Made by a program: the position numbers and the translations under genes. The notes beneath the pieces were generated by a model. It saw nothing but the letters and a program-made list of their open reading frames with translations, was not told where the DNA came from and did not search any database. Below are positions 12,891 to 20,727 of a stretch of 25,928 nt of DNA, piece by piece. The DNA is taken from positions 1 through 25,928 of the IMG/VR virus record IMGVR_UViG_3300033991_000131. One strand, 5' to 3'. Positions within the stretch are counted from its first letter, which is position 1. Every line of letters begins with the position of its first letter. This DNA is from a virus.

Positions 12891-13160
12891 ATGAGATTAT
12901 ATCATAAAGAAGAACTTAAAAAAAGTATTTTAGAATTAACTGAATGTTATGGGATAAAAATTAAGGTAAAATCTATTTATCAGACTTATATGATAGGGGG
13001 TACTAAAGAAGTAGTTTTAATTATTGCACTTACTAATAAAGATGATAAACCTATTATGGAATACCCTTTATTTTATTTAAAAGAAAATGATGAAGTTACT
13101 CTTAGATTTAAAAATAAAATATATGAATCAGATATACATTGGGATGAATATAATTATTAA
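12891..13160 (+). CDS. Hypothetical protein
   Basis: 89 residues, unrecognised: an N-terminal helix (HKEELKKSILELTECYG), then mostly strands (IKIKVKSIYQTYMIGG, EVVLIIALTN) and a charged C-terminus. Two in-frame ATGs exist; 12891 sits eight bases after AGGAG, whereas 12885 (ATGA overlap) is only two bases from it, so 12891 is preferred. Confidence 0.62.
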   Translation: MRLYHKEELKKSILELTECYGIKIKVKSIYQTYMIGGTKEVVLIIALTNKDDKPIMEYPLFYLKENDEVTLRFKNKIYESDIHWDEYNY

Positions 13161-13176
13161 GGAGAATTAAACTAAG

Positions 13177-13503
13177 ATGGAGAGAAGCACAAGAGATCAT
13201 GAATTGTTAGATTTATTTACAGAAACAATAACAAAAATTATTGATACAGTATCTGTGAAATTTCCTGATTATGGTGGACAGATGCTACTTGAATTTGAGA
13301 ACGTAGTTATCTCAAGATGTAATGATAAAATGGAGAGAATTAAAAACCTTCTAAGACATGGTAAAGCTTTTGTGGAAGGTGAATCATTGGAAGATTCTTT
13401 GGTTGATTTAGCTGCTTATTCTTTATGGGCGATTGCTGTTAGTAAATATATTAAGAAACATAAAATAAAATATGTGAATGGTGTTATTTCAAAGGATGAA
13501 TAA
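13177..13503 (+). CDS. DUF1599 / nucleotide modification associated domain 1 protein
   Basis: 108 residues, all-helical. FPDYGGQ near residue 30 and the RCNDKMERIKNLL...ESLEDSLVDLAAYSLWAI block match DUF1599, a MazG-like helical family named for its association with phage nucleotide modification genes. The acidic residues in EDSLVDLAAY are where MazG-type proteins bind metal and nucleotide phosphates. The next few kb contain an adenine methyltransferase and two deoxyribosyltransferase-like genes, supporting a role in nucleotide-pool or DNA modification. Substrate unknown. AAGGAG lies 12 bases before the ATG. Confidence 0.75.
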   Translation: MERSTRDHELLDLFTETITKIIDTVSVKFPDYGGQMLLEFENVVISRCNDKMERIKNLLRHGKAFVEGESLEDSLVDLAAYSLWAIAVSKYIKKHKIKYVNGVISKDE

Positions 13504-13730
13504 TGAATGAATCAGAGATGCGAAAAATCTGTGAAGTATTAAAAACAGCAGATGGTGGGTGTGGGGAATGTGTAACAGAATTGTTTTCCGAACTCAAAAA
13601 AGCCTTTCCGTGGTGGAAGAAATTTGTTACACAGATTTATGAAGAGTGGAAGAAAGACTATCCTTATCAGGAAGAATTAGAAATAATAAATGATATTTTA
13701 GAAAAGGATGAAGGGGATGACATTCAATAG
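13503..13730 (+). CDS. Hypothetical acidic protein
   Basis: 75 residues, unrecognised. One GGCGEC motif (~18-23), then aromatic/basic helices (KKAFPWWKKFVTQIYEEW) and an acidic tail. Too few Cys for a zinc site alone. The start overlaps the previous stop as TAATG, and the end overlaps the methyltransferase start by 14 bases, so it is firmly inside the modification-type cluster. Confidence 0.6.
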   Translation: MNESEMRKICEVLKTADGGCGECVTELFSELKKAFPWWKKFVTQIYEEWKKDYPYQEELEIINDILEKDEGDDIQ

Positions 13731-14112
13731 AAAATTATTTTCATCAGTAGATTTAAATTGGCAAACACCTGATAATGTATATGAGGAGTTGAATAAGGAG
13801 TTTTGTTTTGATTATGATCCTTGTCCAAACCAACCTTTTACTGATGGTTTAAATGAGTCATGGGGAAAATGTAATTTTGTTAATCCACCTTATGGTCGTG
13901 AAGTTGGGAAATGGCTTAAAAAAGGATATGAAGAATGGCAAAAAGGAAAGACAGTTGTGTTTTTAATAGCATCAAGAACAGATACAAAATGGTGGCATGA
14001 GTATGTAATGAAAGCAACAGAAATAAGATTTATTAAAGGTAGATTAAAATTTAAAGGAGCAAAAAACAGTGCTCCTTTTCCAAGTGCAATAATTATATTT
14101 AAAGGGGAATAA
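13717..14112 (+). CDS. Phage N6-adenine DNA methyltransferase (Dam-type)
   Basis: 131 residues. It matches the short phage Dam family: an early W-x-TP (NWQTPDNVYEEL), FDYDPCPN, the catalytic NPPYG motif (about residue 54), a TVVFLIASRTDTKWWH strand, IRFIKGRLKF and a terminal PFPSAIIIF. It transfers a methyl group from SAM to adenine N6, protecting phage DNA or altering expression. ATG 13717 lies nine bases after AAGG; the in-frame ATG 13708 has no spacing from it. This is the second methyltransferase in the window (see 21102). Confidence 0.85.
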   Translation: MTFNRKLFSSVDLNWQTPDNVYEELNKEFCFDYDPCPNQPFTDGLNESWGKCNFVNPPYGREVGKWLKKGYEEWQKGKTVVFLIASRTDTKWWHEYVMKATEIRFIKGRLKFKGAKNSAPFPSAIIIFKGE

Positions 14113-14114
14113 AA

Positions 14115-14453
14115 ATGAAAATAATGTTAATTGGTAGCCACGCTTACAGAAACAGAATGGAAGAAGCAGCAGATAAATTGAAAGAAGGGGGTTATGAAGT
14201 GTTGATTCCTGCATTTGATGATCATCCAGAGTGGAATGAATATGAAATTTGTATGTATAATCTTTCTCTTATGAAAGAAGCAGAAGAAGTGTGGATTTAT
14301 TGGGATAGGAGAAGTATGGGAACAGTGTTTGATTTTGGAATGGCATTTGCTCTTGGTAAAAGAGTTTATCTTAAATATTTGGAACCAAAGACGATGGAAA
14401 ATGTTATGAAAGCATATTCTTATATAAGTAAGCATGAAACTATTAAAAATTAA
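14115..14453 (+). CDS. Nucleoside 2-deoxyribosyltransferase-like protein (Asp for catalytic Glu)
   Basis: 112 residues with a Rossmann-like start (MKIMLIGSHAYRNRMEEAAD) and the family's signature loop SMGTVFDFGMAFALGKRVYL. In nucleoside 2-deoxyribosyltransferases the loop is SxGTxxExGxAxALGK with a nucleophilic Glu; here it is D73. Either the nucleophile is Asp or activity is lost in favour of nucleotide binding. Enzymes of this family cleave or exchange the N-glycosidic bond. It overlaps the next gene by 20 bases and is related to the gene at 14697. Confidence 0.65.
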   Translation: MKIMLIGSHAYRNRMEEAADKLKEGGYEVLIPAFDDHPEWNEYEICMYNLSLMKEAEEVWIYWDRRSMGTVFDFGMAFALGKRVYLKYLEPKTMENVMKAYSYISKHETIKN

Positions 14454-14700
14454 AAAAGTAATAGAGAAAGGACAATTGATTATAGTTCCTGAAGATGAGT
14501 TGACAGAAGAAGGGATTTATATAGAAATTTTATGTGAAGATAAGAAAGGGAGAAGAAAATATCCCAATATATATTTTTGTTCTGCATTTCATGCTTTTAT
14601 ATCAGAAGGAAGAACATTGTTATATAGAAAAATAAGACTTGTTCCTATTTGGAGATTAAAAAAAACAAAACTAAATAATGTGGAGAGTTCATTATTATGA
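14434..14700 (+). CDS. Hypothetical protein
   Basis: 88 residues, unrecognised: mostly strand-forming sequence, basic overall, with a KKGRRKYPNIYFC segment and an N-terminal KLIKIKKVIEKG-like block. It overlaps both neighbours (20 and 4 bases). The Shine-Dalgarno is weak (AAGTAAG), suggesting coupled translation. It lies between two deoxyribosyltransferase-like genes, which is the only hint at its role. Confidence 0.55.
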   Translation: MKLLKIKKVIEKGQLIIVPEDELTEEGIYIEILCEDKKGRRKYPNIYFCSAFHAFISEGRTLLYRKIRLVPIWRLKKTKLNNVESSLL

Positions 14701-15074
14701 AAATTTATTTAGCTGGTTCAATTGAAGAAAAGGAATATCGTAAATATGTGCATGATAATTATGGTCATTTGTTTGAAATATATGATCCTCTACGAATGGT
14801 TGATCAAGAAAGCTCTGAGCTTGTAAATGAAGATAAACTTTTGATTACAAAATCAGATTGTTTGGTTGCTTATGTTGAAAGACCTTCATTTGGAACACCA
14901 ATGGAAATTATTTTTGCATATGAGCGTTCTATTCCTGTTTATGTTATAACAACTAAGTTTGTTTCTAGTAAATGGGTAAAATTTCATGCAACGAAGATAT
15001 TCAATAATATTGAGGATTGTTTTCTTTATCTAATAAAGAAGTTAAAAAGACAAAAAGCAAACAGGGAGGATTAA
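14697..15074 (+). CDS. Nucleoside 2-deoxyribosyltransferase-like enzyme
   Basis: 125 residues. N-terminal MKIYLAGSI, the SDCLVAYVERPSFGTPMEII loop with the conserved nucleophile position occupied by E70, and AYERSIPVYVI following it match the nucleoside 2-deoxyribosyltransferase family. Unlike the copy at 14115, the catalytic Glu is retained, so hydrolysis or exchange of a deoxynucleoside or dNMP base is likely. In phages such enzymes can remove host nucleotides or help make modified ones. It starts with an ATGA overlap; the Lys/Arg-rich C-terminus is longer than needed. Confidence 0.72.
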   Translation: MKIYLAGSIEEKEYRKYVHDNYGHLFEIYDPLRMVDQESSELVNEDKLLITKSDCLVAYVERPSFGTPMEIIFAYERSIPVYVITTKFVSSKWVKFHATKIFNNIEDCFLYLIKKLKRQKANRED

Positions 15075-15075
15075 A

Positions 15076-15357
15076 ATGAAAGTATATTGTAAAAATTGTA
15101 AACACTACAGAGAATTAGTAACACGAACAATAGGTTCTTGTGAAAAAGAAAAAAGAGAAGTAATATATGATACTTGGTATGAAAGAAGAATAGGATATTT
15201 TTATAATAAATATCCAGAAAAAAAGAACGCAGATAATGATTGTCCTGATTATAAAGAAGCTATACAAAAAAAAAGAAAATATTCATTATGGACAAAGATT
15301 AAAAAATACTTAAAACCAAGACCCATTACAAGGGCAGATCAAGTGTTTAGGGGGTAA
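15076..15357 (+). CDS. Cys-rich protein, probable zinc binder
   Basis: 93 residues. N-terminal CKNCKHYRE (C5 and C8), then C-x-K near residue 23 and a CPDYKEA Cys near 56 form a CxxC...C...C pattern with aromatic residues, like phage proteins of unknown function with this Cys layout. The C-terminal third is basic (WTKIKKYLKPRP), suggesting nucleic acid binding. AGGGAGGA precedes the ATG by six bases. Confidence 0.68.
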   Translation: MKVYCKNCKHYRELVTRTIGSCEKEKREVIYDTWYERRIGYFYNKYPEKKNADNDCPDYKEAIQKKRKYSLWTKIKKYLKPRPITRADQVFRG

Positions 15358-15359
15358 TT

Positions 15360-15620
15360 ATGCCATATATTAAAATGGAAGAAAGAGACAGATTAGATAG
15401 GACTTCTTTGGAAGAGTTAGGCAAACATATAAAAACAGTGGGGGAACTAACTTATTGTCTTTATAAGTTGTTGTTGGATTATCGAAAATGGGAGCATCCT
15501 TCTTATGCTTTGTTATCAGAATCTATGGCAGCAGCAGAATGTGCTAAGTTGGAATTCTATCATCGGTGGCTTAGAAACTATGAAGAAATGAAAATTGAAG
15601 AAAATGGGGATATATTATAA
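15360..15620 (+). CDS. DUF6899-type conserved protein
   Basis: 86 residues with the fixed ends of this family: MPYIKMEERDRLD at the N-terminus and AAAECAKLEFYHRWL then a KIEENGDI C-terminus. The family is widespread in bacteria and phages and has no known function. Start follows a G-run (AGGGGGT). It ends with TAATG overlap into the replicative helicase, a position that suggests co-expression with replication proteins. Confidence 0.8.
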   Translation: MPYIKMEERDRLDRTSLEELGKHIKTVGELTYCLYKLLLDYRKWEHPSYALLSESMAAAECAKLEFYHRWLRNYEEMKIEENGDIL

Positions 15621-17194
15621 TGGCATATGTACGGAGAAGTATTAGCACAAATATAGAAAAACAAATTCTTACAGGAATGATTCTATCGAATAGATATTTA
15701 AAAGATGTTTATCTTATGATAGATAGAAACTACTTTCAAAGTGAATATGCAAAAAAATTAGTAGATTGGGTGCTTTTCTATTTTAGGAAATATGAGAAAG
15801 CTCCATGTGAGGATATAGAAAGTATTTATTTGGAACGAGAAAGAGAATTAAAAGAAGATGAAGCTGAAATAATGAAATCTTTTCTTGACTCTTTATTGAA
15901 GGAGATTAAAAACAAAAACAAATTTAATATAGAATATCTATTAGACAGAACCATTGAATATTTTCGTCAAAGAGCTTTAATTTTAACAATAGAAAATATA
16001 AAGATATTAGTAGATAATAATAAACTGGATGATGCTGAAAAAATAATTAAGGATTATAAAAAAGTATCAAAAGCAATATCGAAATGGATAAACCCTTTTG
16101 ATGAAAAACAAATAAAAAGACTTTATGAAACTAAATTTATTAAACATGATGAAGCTGAAAATCCTGATACACTATTTAAGCTCCAAGGAAAATTGGGGTC
16201 ATTGTTGGGGTGGTTTAAACGTGGGTGGTTGTGTGCTTTTATGGGTCCAGTAAAAAGAGGAAAAACATGGTTTCTACAGGAAGGGGCTATTCAGGCTTAT
16301 TTGTGTAGGTTAAGGGTGGTTTTTATTACTCTTGAAATGAGTGATGAAGAGATGAAGAAAAGATTTATTGATCGCTTATTTGCTTATACATCTGTAAATA
16401 CAAAAGATCAACATTTAATATATCCTTGTTTTGATTGTGTAAAAAATCAGACAGGGGAATGTAGAAAACCACAAAGAACAAATAAAATAGCATTGTATAA
16501 TGAAGAAAGGAAAATACCTGAATATAATCTTGAGATGGAATATCGTCCGTGTGTTGCTTGTCGAGGGGTATCAAAAGATTATGAAGCTGCTACATGGTTT
16601 GAATGGATTAATCGTGAAGAAGCAGAATTAAAAAAGCTGATTGATGGAATGAAAGGATTTGAAATGTATTTTGGGGATAGGATGAGAATAATTGCCTATC
16701 CAGAATATTCGGCAAATATATCTCAAATAAAAAAGGATTTAGATGATCTTGAATATATAGATGATTTTGTTCCTGATGTAGTAATTATTGATTATGCTGA
16801 TATTCTTGCTCCAGAGGATAAACGTGTTCAAGGTAGGGATAGGATAGATGAAACATGGAAGACATTAAAAAACCTATCATCTACTAGGCATTGTCTTATT
16901 TTAACAGCTACACAAGCAAATAAGAAAACTTTGGAAAAGAAAAATGTAAAAGCAATAGACACATCAGAGGATTATAGGAAAATGGCACATGCTGATGCAA
17001 TATTTTCATTAAGTCAGACAGATAATGAAAAGAAAAAAGGAATTATGAGAGTAGGGATTGTTATTCATCGTCATCAGGAGTTTGACCAACTAAACCAAGT
17101 AACAGTATTACAGAATCTTAATATGGGACAACCTGTATTGGATTCTGAATTTAAAAAGATGGATAAAGAAGAAGATGATAAGAGTAAAAATTAA
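15620..17194 (+). CDS. DnaB-like replicative helicase with a zinc-binding insertion
   Basis: 524 residues. Residues 1-~150 resemble the helical DnaB N-terminal domain (NIEKQILTGMI). The RecA-fold motor starts ~190: Walker A G209PVKRGKT216, catalytic Glu in FITLEM (E239), Walker B VVIIDYAD with D391, sensor-like TATQAN near 435, and a late basic IVIHRHQ near 490, where an arginine finger would lie. Inserted between Walker A and B is C270FDC273, C281 and C311VAC314, spaced as one or two zinc sites. It should unwind the fork 5' to 3' with the primase at 7212. It overlaps the next gene by 20 bases. Confidence 0.87.
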   Translation: MAYVRRSISTNIEKQILTGMILSNRYLKDVYLMIDRNYFQSEYAKKLVDWVLFYFRKYEKAPCEDIESIYLERERELKEDEAEIMKSFLDSLLKEIKNKNKFNIEYLLDRTIEYFRQRALILTIENIKILVDNNKLDDAEKIIKDYKKVSKAISKWINPFDEKQIKRLYETKFIKHDEAENPDTLFKLQGKLGSLLGWFKRGWLCAFMGPVKRGKTWFLQEGAIQAYLCRLRVVFITLEMSDEEMKKRFIDRLFAYTSVNTKDQHLIYPCFDCVKNQTGECRKPQRTNKIALYNEERKIPEYNLEMEYRPCVACRGVSKDYEAATWFEWINREEAELKKLIDGMKGFEMYFGDRMRIIAYPEYSANISQIKKDLDDLEYIDDFVPDVVIIDYADILAPEDKRVQGRDRIDETWKTLKNLSSTRHCLILTATQANKKTLEKKNVKAIDTSEDYRKMAHADAIFSLSQTDNEKKKGIMRVGIVIHRHQEFDQLNQVTVLQNLNMGQPVLDSEFKKMDKEEDDKSKN

Positions 17195-17474
17195 TAATGA
17201 TTTAACAATTGAGCATGATATAAAATATGCTCTTACTCATATTATGCAGATTATGCATATAGAATATTCTTCATTAGAAACATTAAAAGAGAATTTTAAA
17301 AGTATGATAGAGATGTTTTTTGAGGTATCTGAAGATAAAAAGTTTATAAAAAAACTAAAATTAATCTACAAAAAAATTGATGATATTAACAACAGAAGAG
17401 AATTTATGTATAAATATTATAATTGGTTATTGTCAATAGAAGGAAATACAACATATATAAGGGAGAGAAGATGA
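17175..17474 (+). CDS. Hypothetical helical protein
   Basis: 99 residues, unrecognised, predicted mostly helical with a basic tail (TTYIRERR). GAAGAAG precedes the ATG inside the helicase end. Position between replicative helicase and polymerase suggests a replication accessory role, but no motif supports it. Confidence 0.6.
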   Translation: MIRVKINNDLTIEHDIKYALTHIMQIMHIEYSSLETLKENFKSMIEMFFEVSEDKKFIKKLKLIYKKIDDINNRREFMYKYYNWLLSIEGNTTYIRERR

Positions 17475-17632
17475 AAGAAAACTTTACTTGGAAAGGCAAA
17501 CTTTTAAATGATTATAGTAAAGAGGAATTGATAAATATAATTGTGTTTATGGAAGAATATTATGAAAACAGGATTCAAGAAAAACAACATCAAATAGAAG
17601 TGATAAGAGAGTTAAGAAAGGGAAGAGAATGA
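17471..17632 (+). CDS. Small helical protein
   Basis: 53 residues from ATG 17471, which follows GGGAGAGAAG and overlaps the previous stop. The sequence WKGKLLNDYSKEELINIIVF then a charged helix (YYENRIQEKQHQIEVIRELR) suggests a short coiled coil. An upstream TTG at 17423 is in frame but has no ribosome-binding site. Its stop overlaps the polymerase start. Confidence 0.6.
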   Translation: MKENFTWKGKLLNDYSKEELINIIVFMEEYYENRIQEKQHQIEVIRELRKGRE

Positions 17633-20163
17633 CCTTAGATGAAAATTGTGTAAAATGTGGTTTGTATAAAAACAAAGAACTTAAATCTCCTTTTATGAAA
17701 TATTCAGGAGAAGGAAGAAAGAAAATACTAATTCTTGCAGAAGCACCGGGGGCAGTCGAAGATGCTAAAGGCACACAATTGGTTGGGGAGGCAGGACAAC
17801 TATTAAGAGATAAATTAACAGATGTTAATATTGATTTGGATTTTGATTGTTGGAAGGAGAACGCTATTTGTTGCAGACCACCAAAGAATAGAACCCCATC
17901 TAGGAAAGAGATTAATTGTTGTCGGCATAGGTTGGCAGAAACAATAAAAAAACTAAAACCTGATTTTATATGGGTATTTGGAAATGTTGCTCTTGAAGCG
18001 TTGTTATATGATAGATTTAGTGCAGAAGCAATAAATATTTCATCATGGAGAGGGCATTGTTTTCCTCATAAAGAAAGTGGGGCGTGGGTGATTCCTATGT
18101 TTCATCCTTCTTATCTTCTTCAGAGACAAGACCCATTATTGACAAGAATATTTGAGAATGATTTGAAATATGCTGTTTCTTGTTTAAAAAGAAAACGACC
18201 TATATTTTCTGATGATGAAAATAAAATTATGATCTTGAAGGATCATGAAGATATTATAGAGTTGTTAAACACAATCTTAGAAGAAAAGCCAATTATGGTT
18301 TATGATTATGAGACTTCTGGATTAAAACCATATAAGAGTGGACATAAAATTTATACTATTGGTGTGTCTTTTATTGGGTGTGAACAAGCATATTCTTTTC
18401 CTTTTCAACATTCTTATTGGACTTATGAGGAATATGAAAAGATTGAAAAGCTATGGAATAGGATATTGAGGGATAAAGAGATAAAGAAGATAGCTCAGAA
18501 TATTAAATTTGAGCATATTTGGACAAAAGTTATATTAGGAATAGATGTAGAATCATGGCATCATGATACTATGCTTGCTACTCATATTTTGGATTCAAGA
18601 CGAAAGATTACAGGTTTGAAAATTCAGGCTTATCTGCGATGGGGGGTTGATGATTGGGCAAAAGAAATAAAAAAATATATAGAAGAAGATGAAGAGGGTT
18701 TTAATAAACTTCATTTAGTTGAGTTAGATAAACTTCTTCTTTATAATGGTCTCGATGCTCTTTATGAAAATAAACTCTACTGTGAACAAACAAAAGAACT
18801 ATCAAGAAAAAAAGAATTAAAAAAGATATATGAGTTGTTCCATAATGGGATTCTTTCTTTTGCTGACACGGAATATGATGGTATATTAGTAGATAAAAAT
18901 TATTATGATTCTGTGGAAAAAGAAATTGAGAAAGATATTCAGGAGCTTTATAAAAAACTTGCAAATAGTGATGAAGCAAAAAAATTTGAAACTATTATAG
19001 GCAGACCTGTTGATATAGGAAAAAAGGATGATGTTAAGATTGCAACAAAAGATTTATCTGTTCTTTTTTATAATGTTTTAGGTTTTAAGGCTACTAAGTT
19101 TACGGCAAAAGGGAATAAACCTTCAATTGATGAAGAAGCTCTGAGTGAATTTGATTCTGATTTTGCTAGAGATTTATTAAAATTAAGAAAACTATTTAAA
19201 ATACGAAACACTTATTTAGCTCAAATGAAGAGAGAGATTTGTGATTCAAAAATTCATCCTTCTTTTGACCTTCATATTCCAGAAACAGGGAGATCAAGTT
19301 CATCCAGACCAAATTTACATAATATACCAAAACGAGAAGACATAGCAAGGGATATAGTCAGAAAAGGGATTATACCATCACTTAATAATAAATTATTAGA
19401 AGTGGATTATAAGACAATTGAAGTGCGTATCATGGCATGTTACACACATGATCCTGTATTAATTAAATATATTAATGATCCAACTACAGATATGCATAGA
19501 GATCAGGCAATGACTATATTTATGTTAGATGAAAATCAGGTTACAGAACCAATAAGACAGATTGGAAAGAACGGTTTTGTGTTCCCTGAATGGTATGGGG
19601 ATTACTATAAAGCCTGTGCTAAGTCATGTTGGAAAGAAGGGATAATATTAAAAACAAAAGATGATATACTGATAAAAGACCATTTATCAAAATATAATGT
19701 TAAAAGTTATGTTCAATTTGAAGAACATATGAAACAAGTAGAAAAGGCTTTTTGGGATTTGTTTTGTGTTACAAAAGAATGGAGAGACTATGAAATTGAT
19801 TTTTATGGAAGACATGGTTATGTAGATAGTTTCTTTGGTTTTAGAAGGAATGGTTATCTTAGGAGAAATCAGATTTGTAATGCTCCAATTCAAGGGAGTG
19901 CTTTTCATTGTTTATTGTGGTCATATATAAAGCTTAATAGGATAAGAAAAGAAGAAGGATGGAAATCAAAGATTATTCTGCAAGTCCATGATAATATTGT
20001 GTTTGATCTCGATCTTACTGAAGAAAAACACATAAAAGCTATTGTTGAAAAGGTAATGTGTAAAGATATTGTTGAAGAACATCCGTGGCTTATTGTTCCA
20101 TTGGAAGTGAAAATGGAAGAATCATTTGCTAATGGTTCATGGGCAGATGTGAAAAAACCATGA
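17629..20163 (+). CDS. Family A DNA polymerase fused to a family 4-type uracil-DNA glycosylase
   Basis: 844 residues in three parts. 1-~185: Fe-S uracil-DNA glycosylase with C7xxC10, C81/82 and C97/98 ligands, LAEAPG (36-41), CRPPKNRTP and HPSYLL (159-164). ~200-385: proofreading exonuclease with D226/E228 (VYDYETSGL), N291...E295 (normally Asp) and Y372xxxD376. ~400-844: polymerase with motif A EVDYKTIEVR (D593), finger motif with R643, K647 and Y656-G657, NAPIQGSA, and motif C VHDN (D788); the usual following Glu is Asn. No 5'-3' exonuclease domain; that is a separate gene at 24860. It is the replicative polymerase, probably coupled to uracil detection or excision. Confidence 0.93.
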   Translation: MTLDENCVKCGLYKNKELKSPFMKYSGEGRKKILILAEAPGAVEDAKGTQLVGEAGQLLRDKLTDVNIDLDFDCWKENAICCRPPKNRTPSRKEINCCRHRLAETIKKLKPDFIWVFGNVALEALLYDRFSAEAINISSWRGHCFPHKESGAWVIPMFHPSYLLQRQDPLLTRIFENDLKYAVSCLKRKRPIFSDDENKIMILKDHEDIIELLNTILEEKPIMVYDYETSGLKPYKSGHKIYTIGVSFIGCEQAYSFPFQHSYWTYEEYEKIEKLWNRILRDKEIKKIAQNIKFEHIWTKVILGIDVESWHHDTMLATHILDSRRKITGLKIQAYLRWGVDDWAKEIKKYIEEDEEGFNKLHLVELDKLLLYNGLDALYENKLYCEQTKELSRKKELKKIYELFHNGILSFADTEYDGILVDKNYYDSVEKEIEKDIQELYKKLANSDEAKKFETIIGRPVDIGKKDDVKIATKDLSVLFYNVLGFKATKFTAKGNKPSIDEEALSEFDSDFARDLLKLRKLFKIRNTYLAQMKREICDSKIHPSFDLHIPETGRSSSSRPNLHNIPKREDIARDIVRKGIIPSLNNKLLEVDYKTIEVRIMACYTHDPVLIKYINDPTTDMHRDQAMTIFMLDENQVTEPIRQIGKNGFVFPEWYGDYYKACAKSCWKEGIILKTKDDILIKDHLSKYNVKSYVQFEEHMKQVEKAFWDLFCVTKEWRDYEIDFYGRHGYVDSFFGFRRNGYLRRNQICNAPIQGSAFHCLLWSYIKLNRIRKEEGWKSKIILQVHDNIVFDLDLTEEKHIKAIVEKVMCKDIVEEHPWLIVPLEVKMEESFANGSWADVKKP

Positions 20164-20177
20164 AAATTTTAAAAAAG

Positions 20178-20220
20178 TAGGAACTTTTCAAAAAATATAT
20201 GTTATAATCATAGTAGAGAG
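20178..20220 (+). promoter_or_regulatory. 43-bp promoter repeat, copy B (before UvsY-like gene)
   Basis: Identical over 43 bases to 3927-3969, with TGTTATAAT (TATAAT at 20203-20208) and the same upstream block. Transcription would start near 20215, about 12 bases before ATG 20227, leaving AGAGAGG at the very 5' end as the ribosome-binding site. It occupies the only intergenic gap for many kilobases around, between the polymerase and UvsY-like genes. Confidence 0.7.
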
Positions 20221-20226
20221 GTAAAT

Positions 20227-20727
20227 ATGGAGTACGAAAATGATTTGTGTATAAATAAGCATCATTTAGATGAAGAATGGTTAAGACAACCTATGCTTTA
20301 TCAGCAGTATTCTGAATTACTTGCAGAAGCTGAAGCGGCAAAGGGGGAAGCACAAGCAAAATTGGATTATATTAGAGCTAAACTTGATTCTGAGATTCGT
20401 GGAAATCCATCGGAATTTGGTTTGCTTAAAGCAACTGAAGGAGCAATTGAAGCTACAATCCAAACACAGGATGAGTATAGAAAAGCTGTAGCAGAAACAA
20501 TTGAAACAAAGAAGAATTTGAAAATTATTGAAGGTGTTGTTCGTGCAATGGATCATAAAAAAAATGCTTTAGAAGATTTGGTTCAACTTTGGTTGCGTGG
20601 GTATTGGTCAGAACCAAGTGTTAAAACTGAAGTAAAGGATAAGTTAATTGAACGAAGTAAAGAGAAACAAGATGAGGCTTTAAAAAACAATGAGAGGATG
20701 ATGAAGAGAAGGAAAGGGGAAAATTGA
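20227..20727 (+). CDS. uvsY: UvsY-like recombination mediator
   Basis: 166 residues, almost all helical. The N-terminal LDEEWLRQPMLYQQYSELLA, the central DYIRAKLDSEIRGNPSEFGL, then EGAIEATI...VRAMDHKKNALEDLVQLWL follow a phage family commonly described as UvsY-like. UvsY helps load the UvsX recombinase onto gp32-coated ssDNA; both partners (RecA-like at 23526, gp32-like domain at 22359) are close. The C-terminus is a Lys/Glu-rich tail. It is the first gene after promoter copy B, so it heads an operon with them. Confidence 0.72.
   Translation: MEYENDLCINKHHLDEEWLRQPMLYQQYSELLAEAEAAKGEAQAKLDYIRAKLDSEIRGNPSEFGLLKATEGAIEATIQTQDEYRKAVAETIETKKNLKIIEGVVRAMDHKKNALEDLVQLWLRGYWSEPSVKTEVKDKLIERSKEKQDEALKNNERMMKRRKGEN

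Noticed and set aside
14500-14530. TTGACA within the 14434 gene
   Set aside because: No TATAAT-like hexamer at 15-18 bases.
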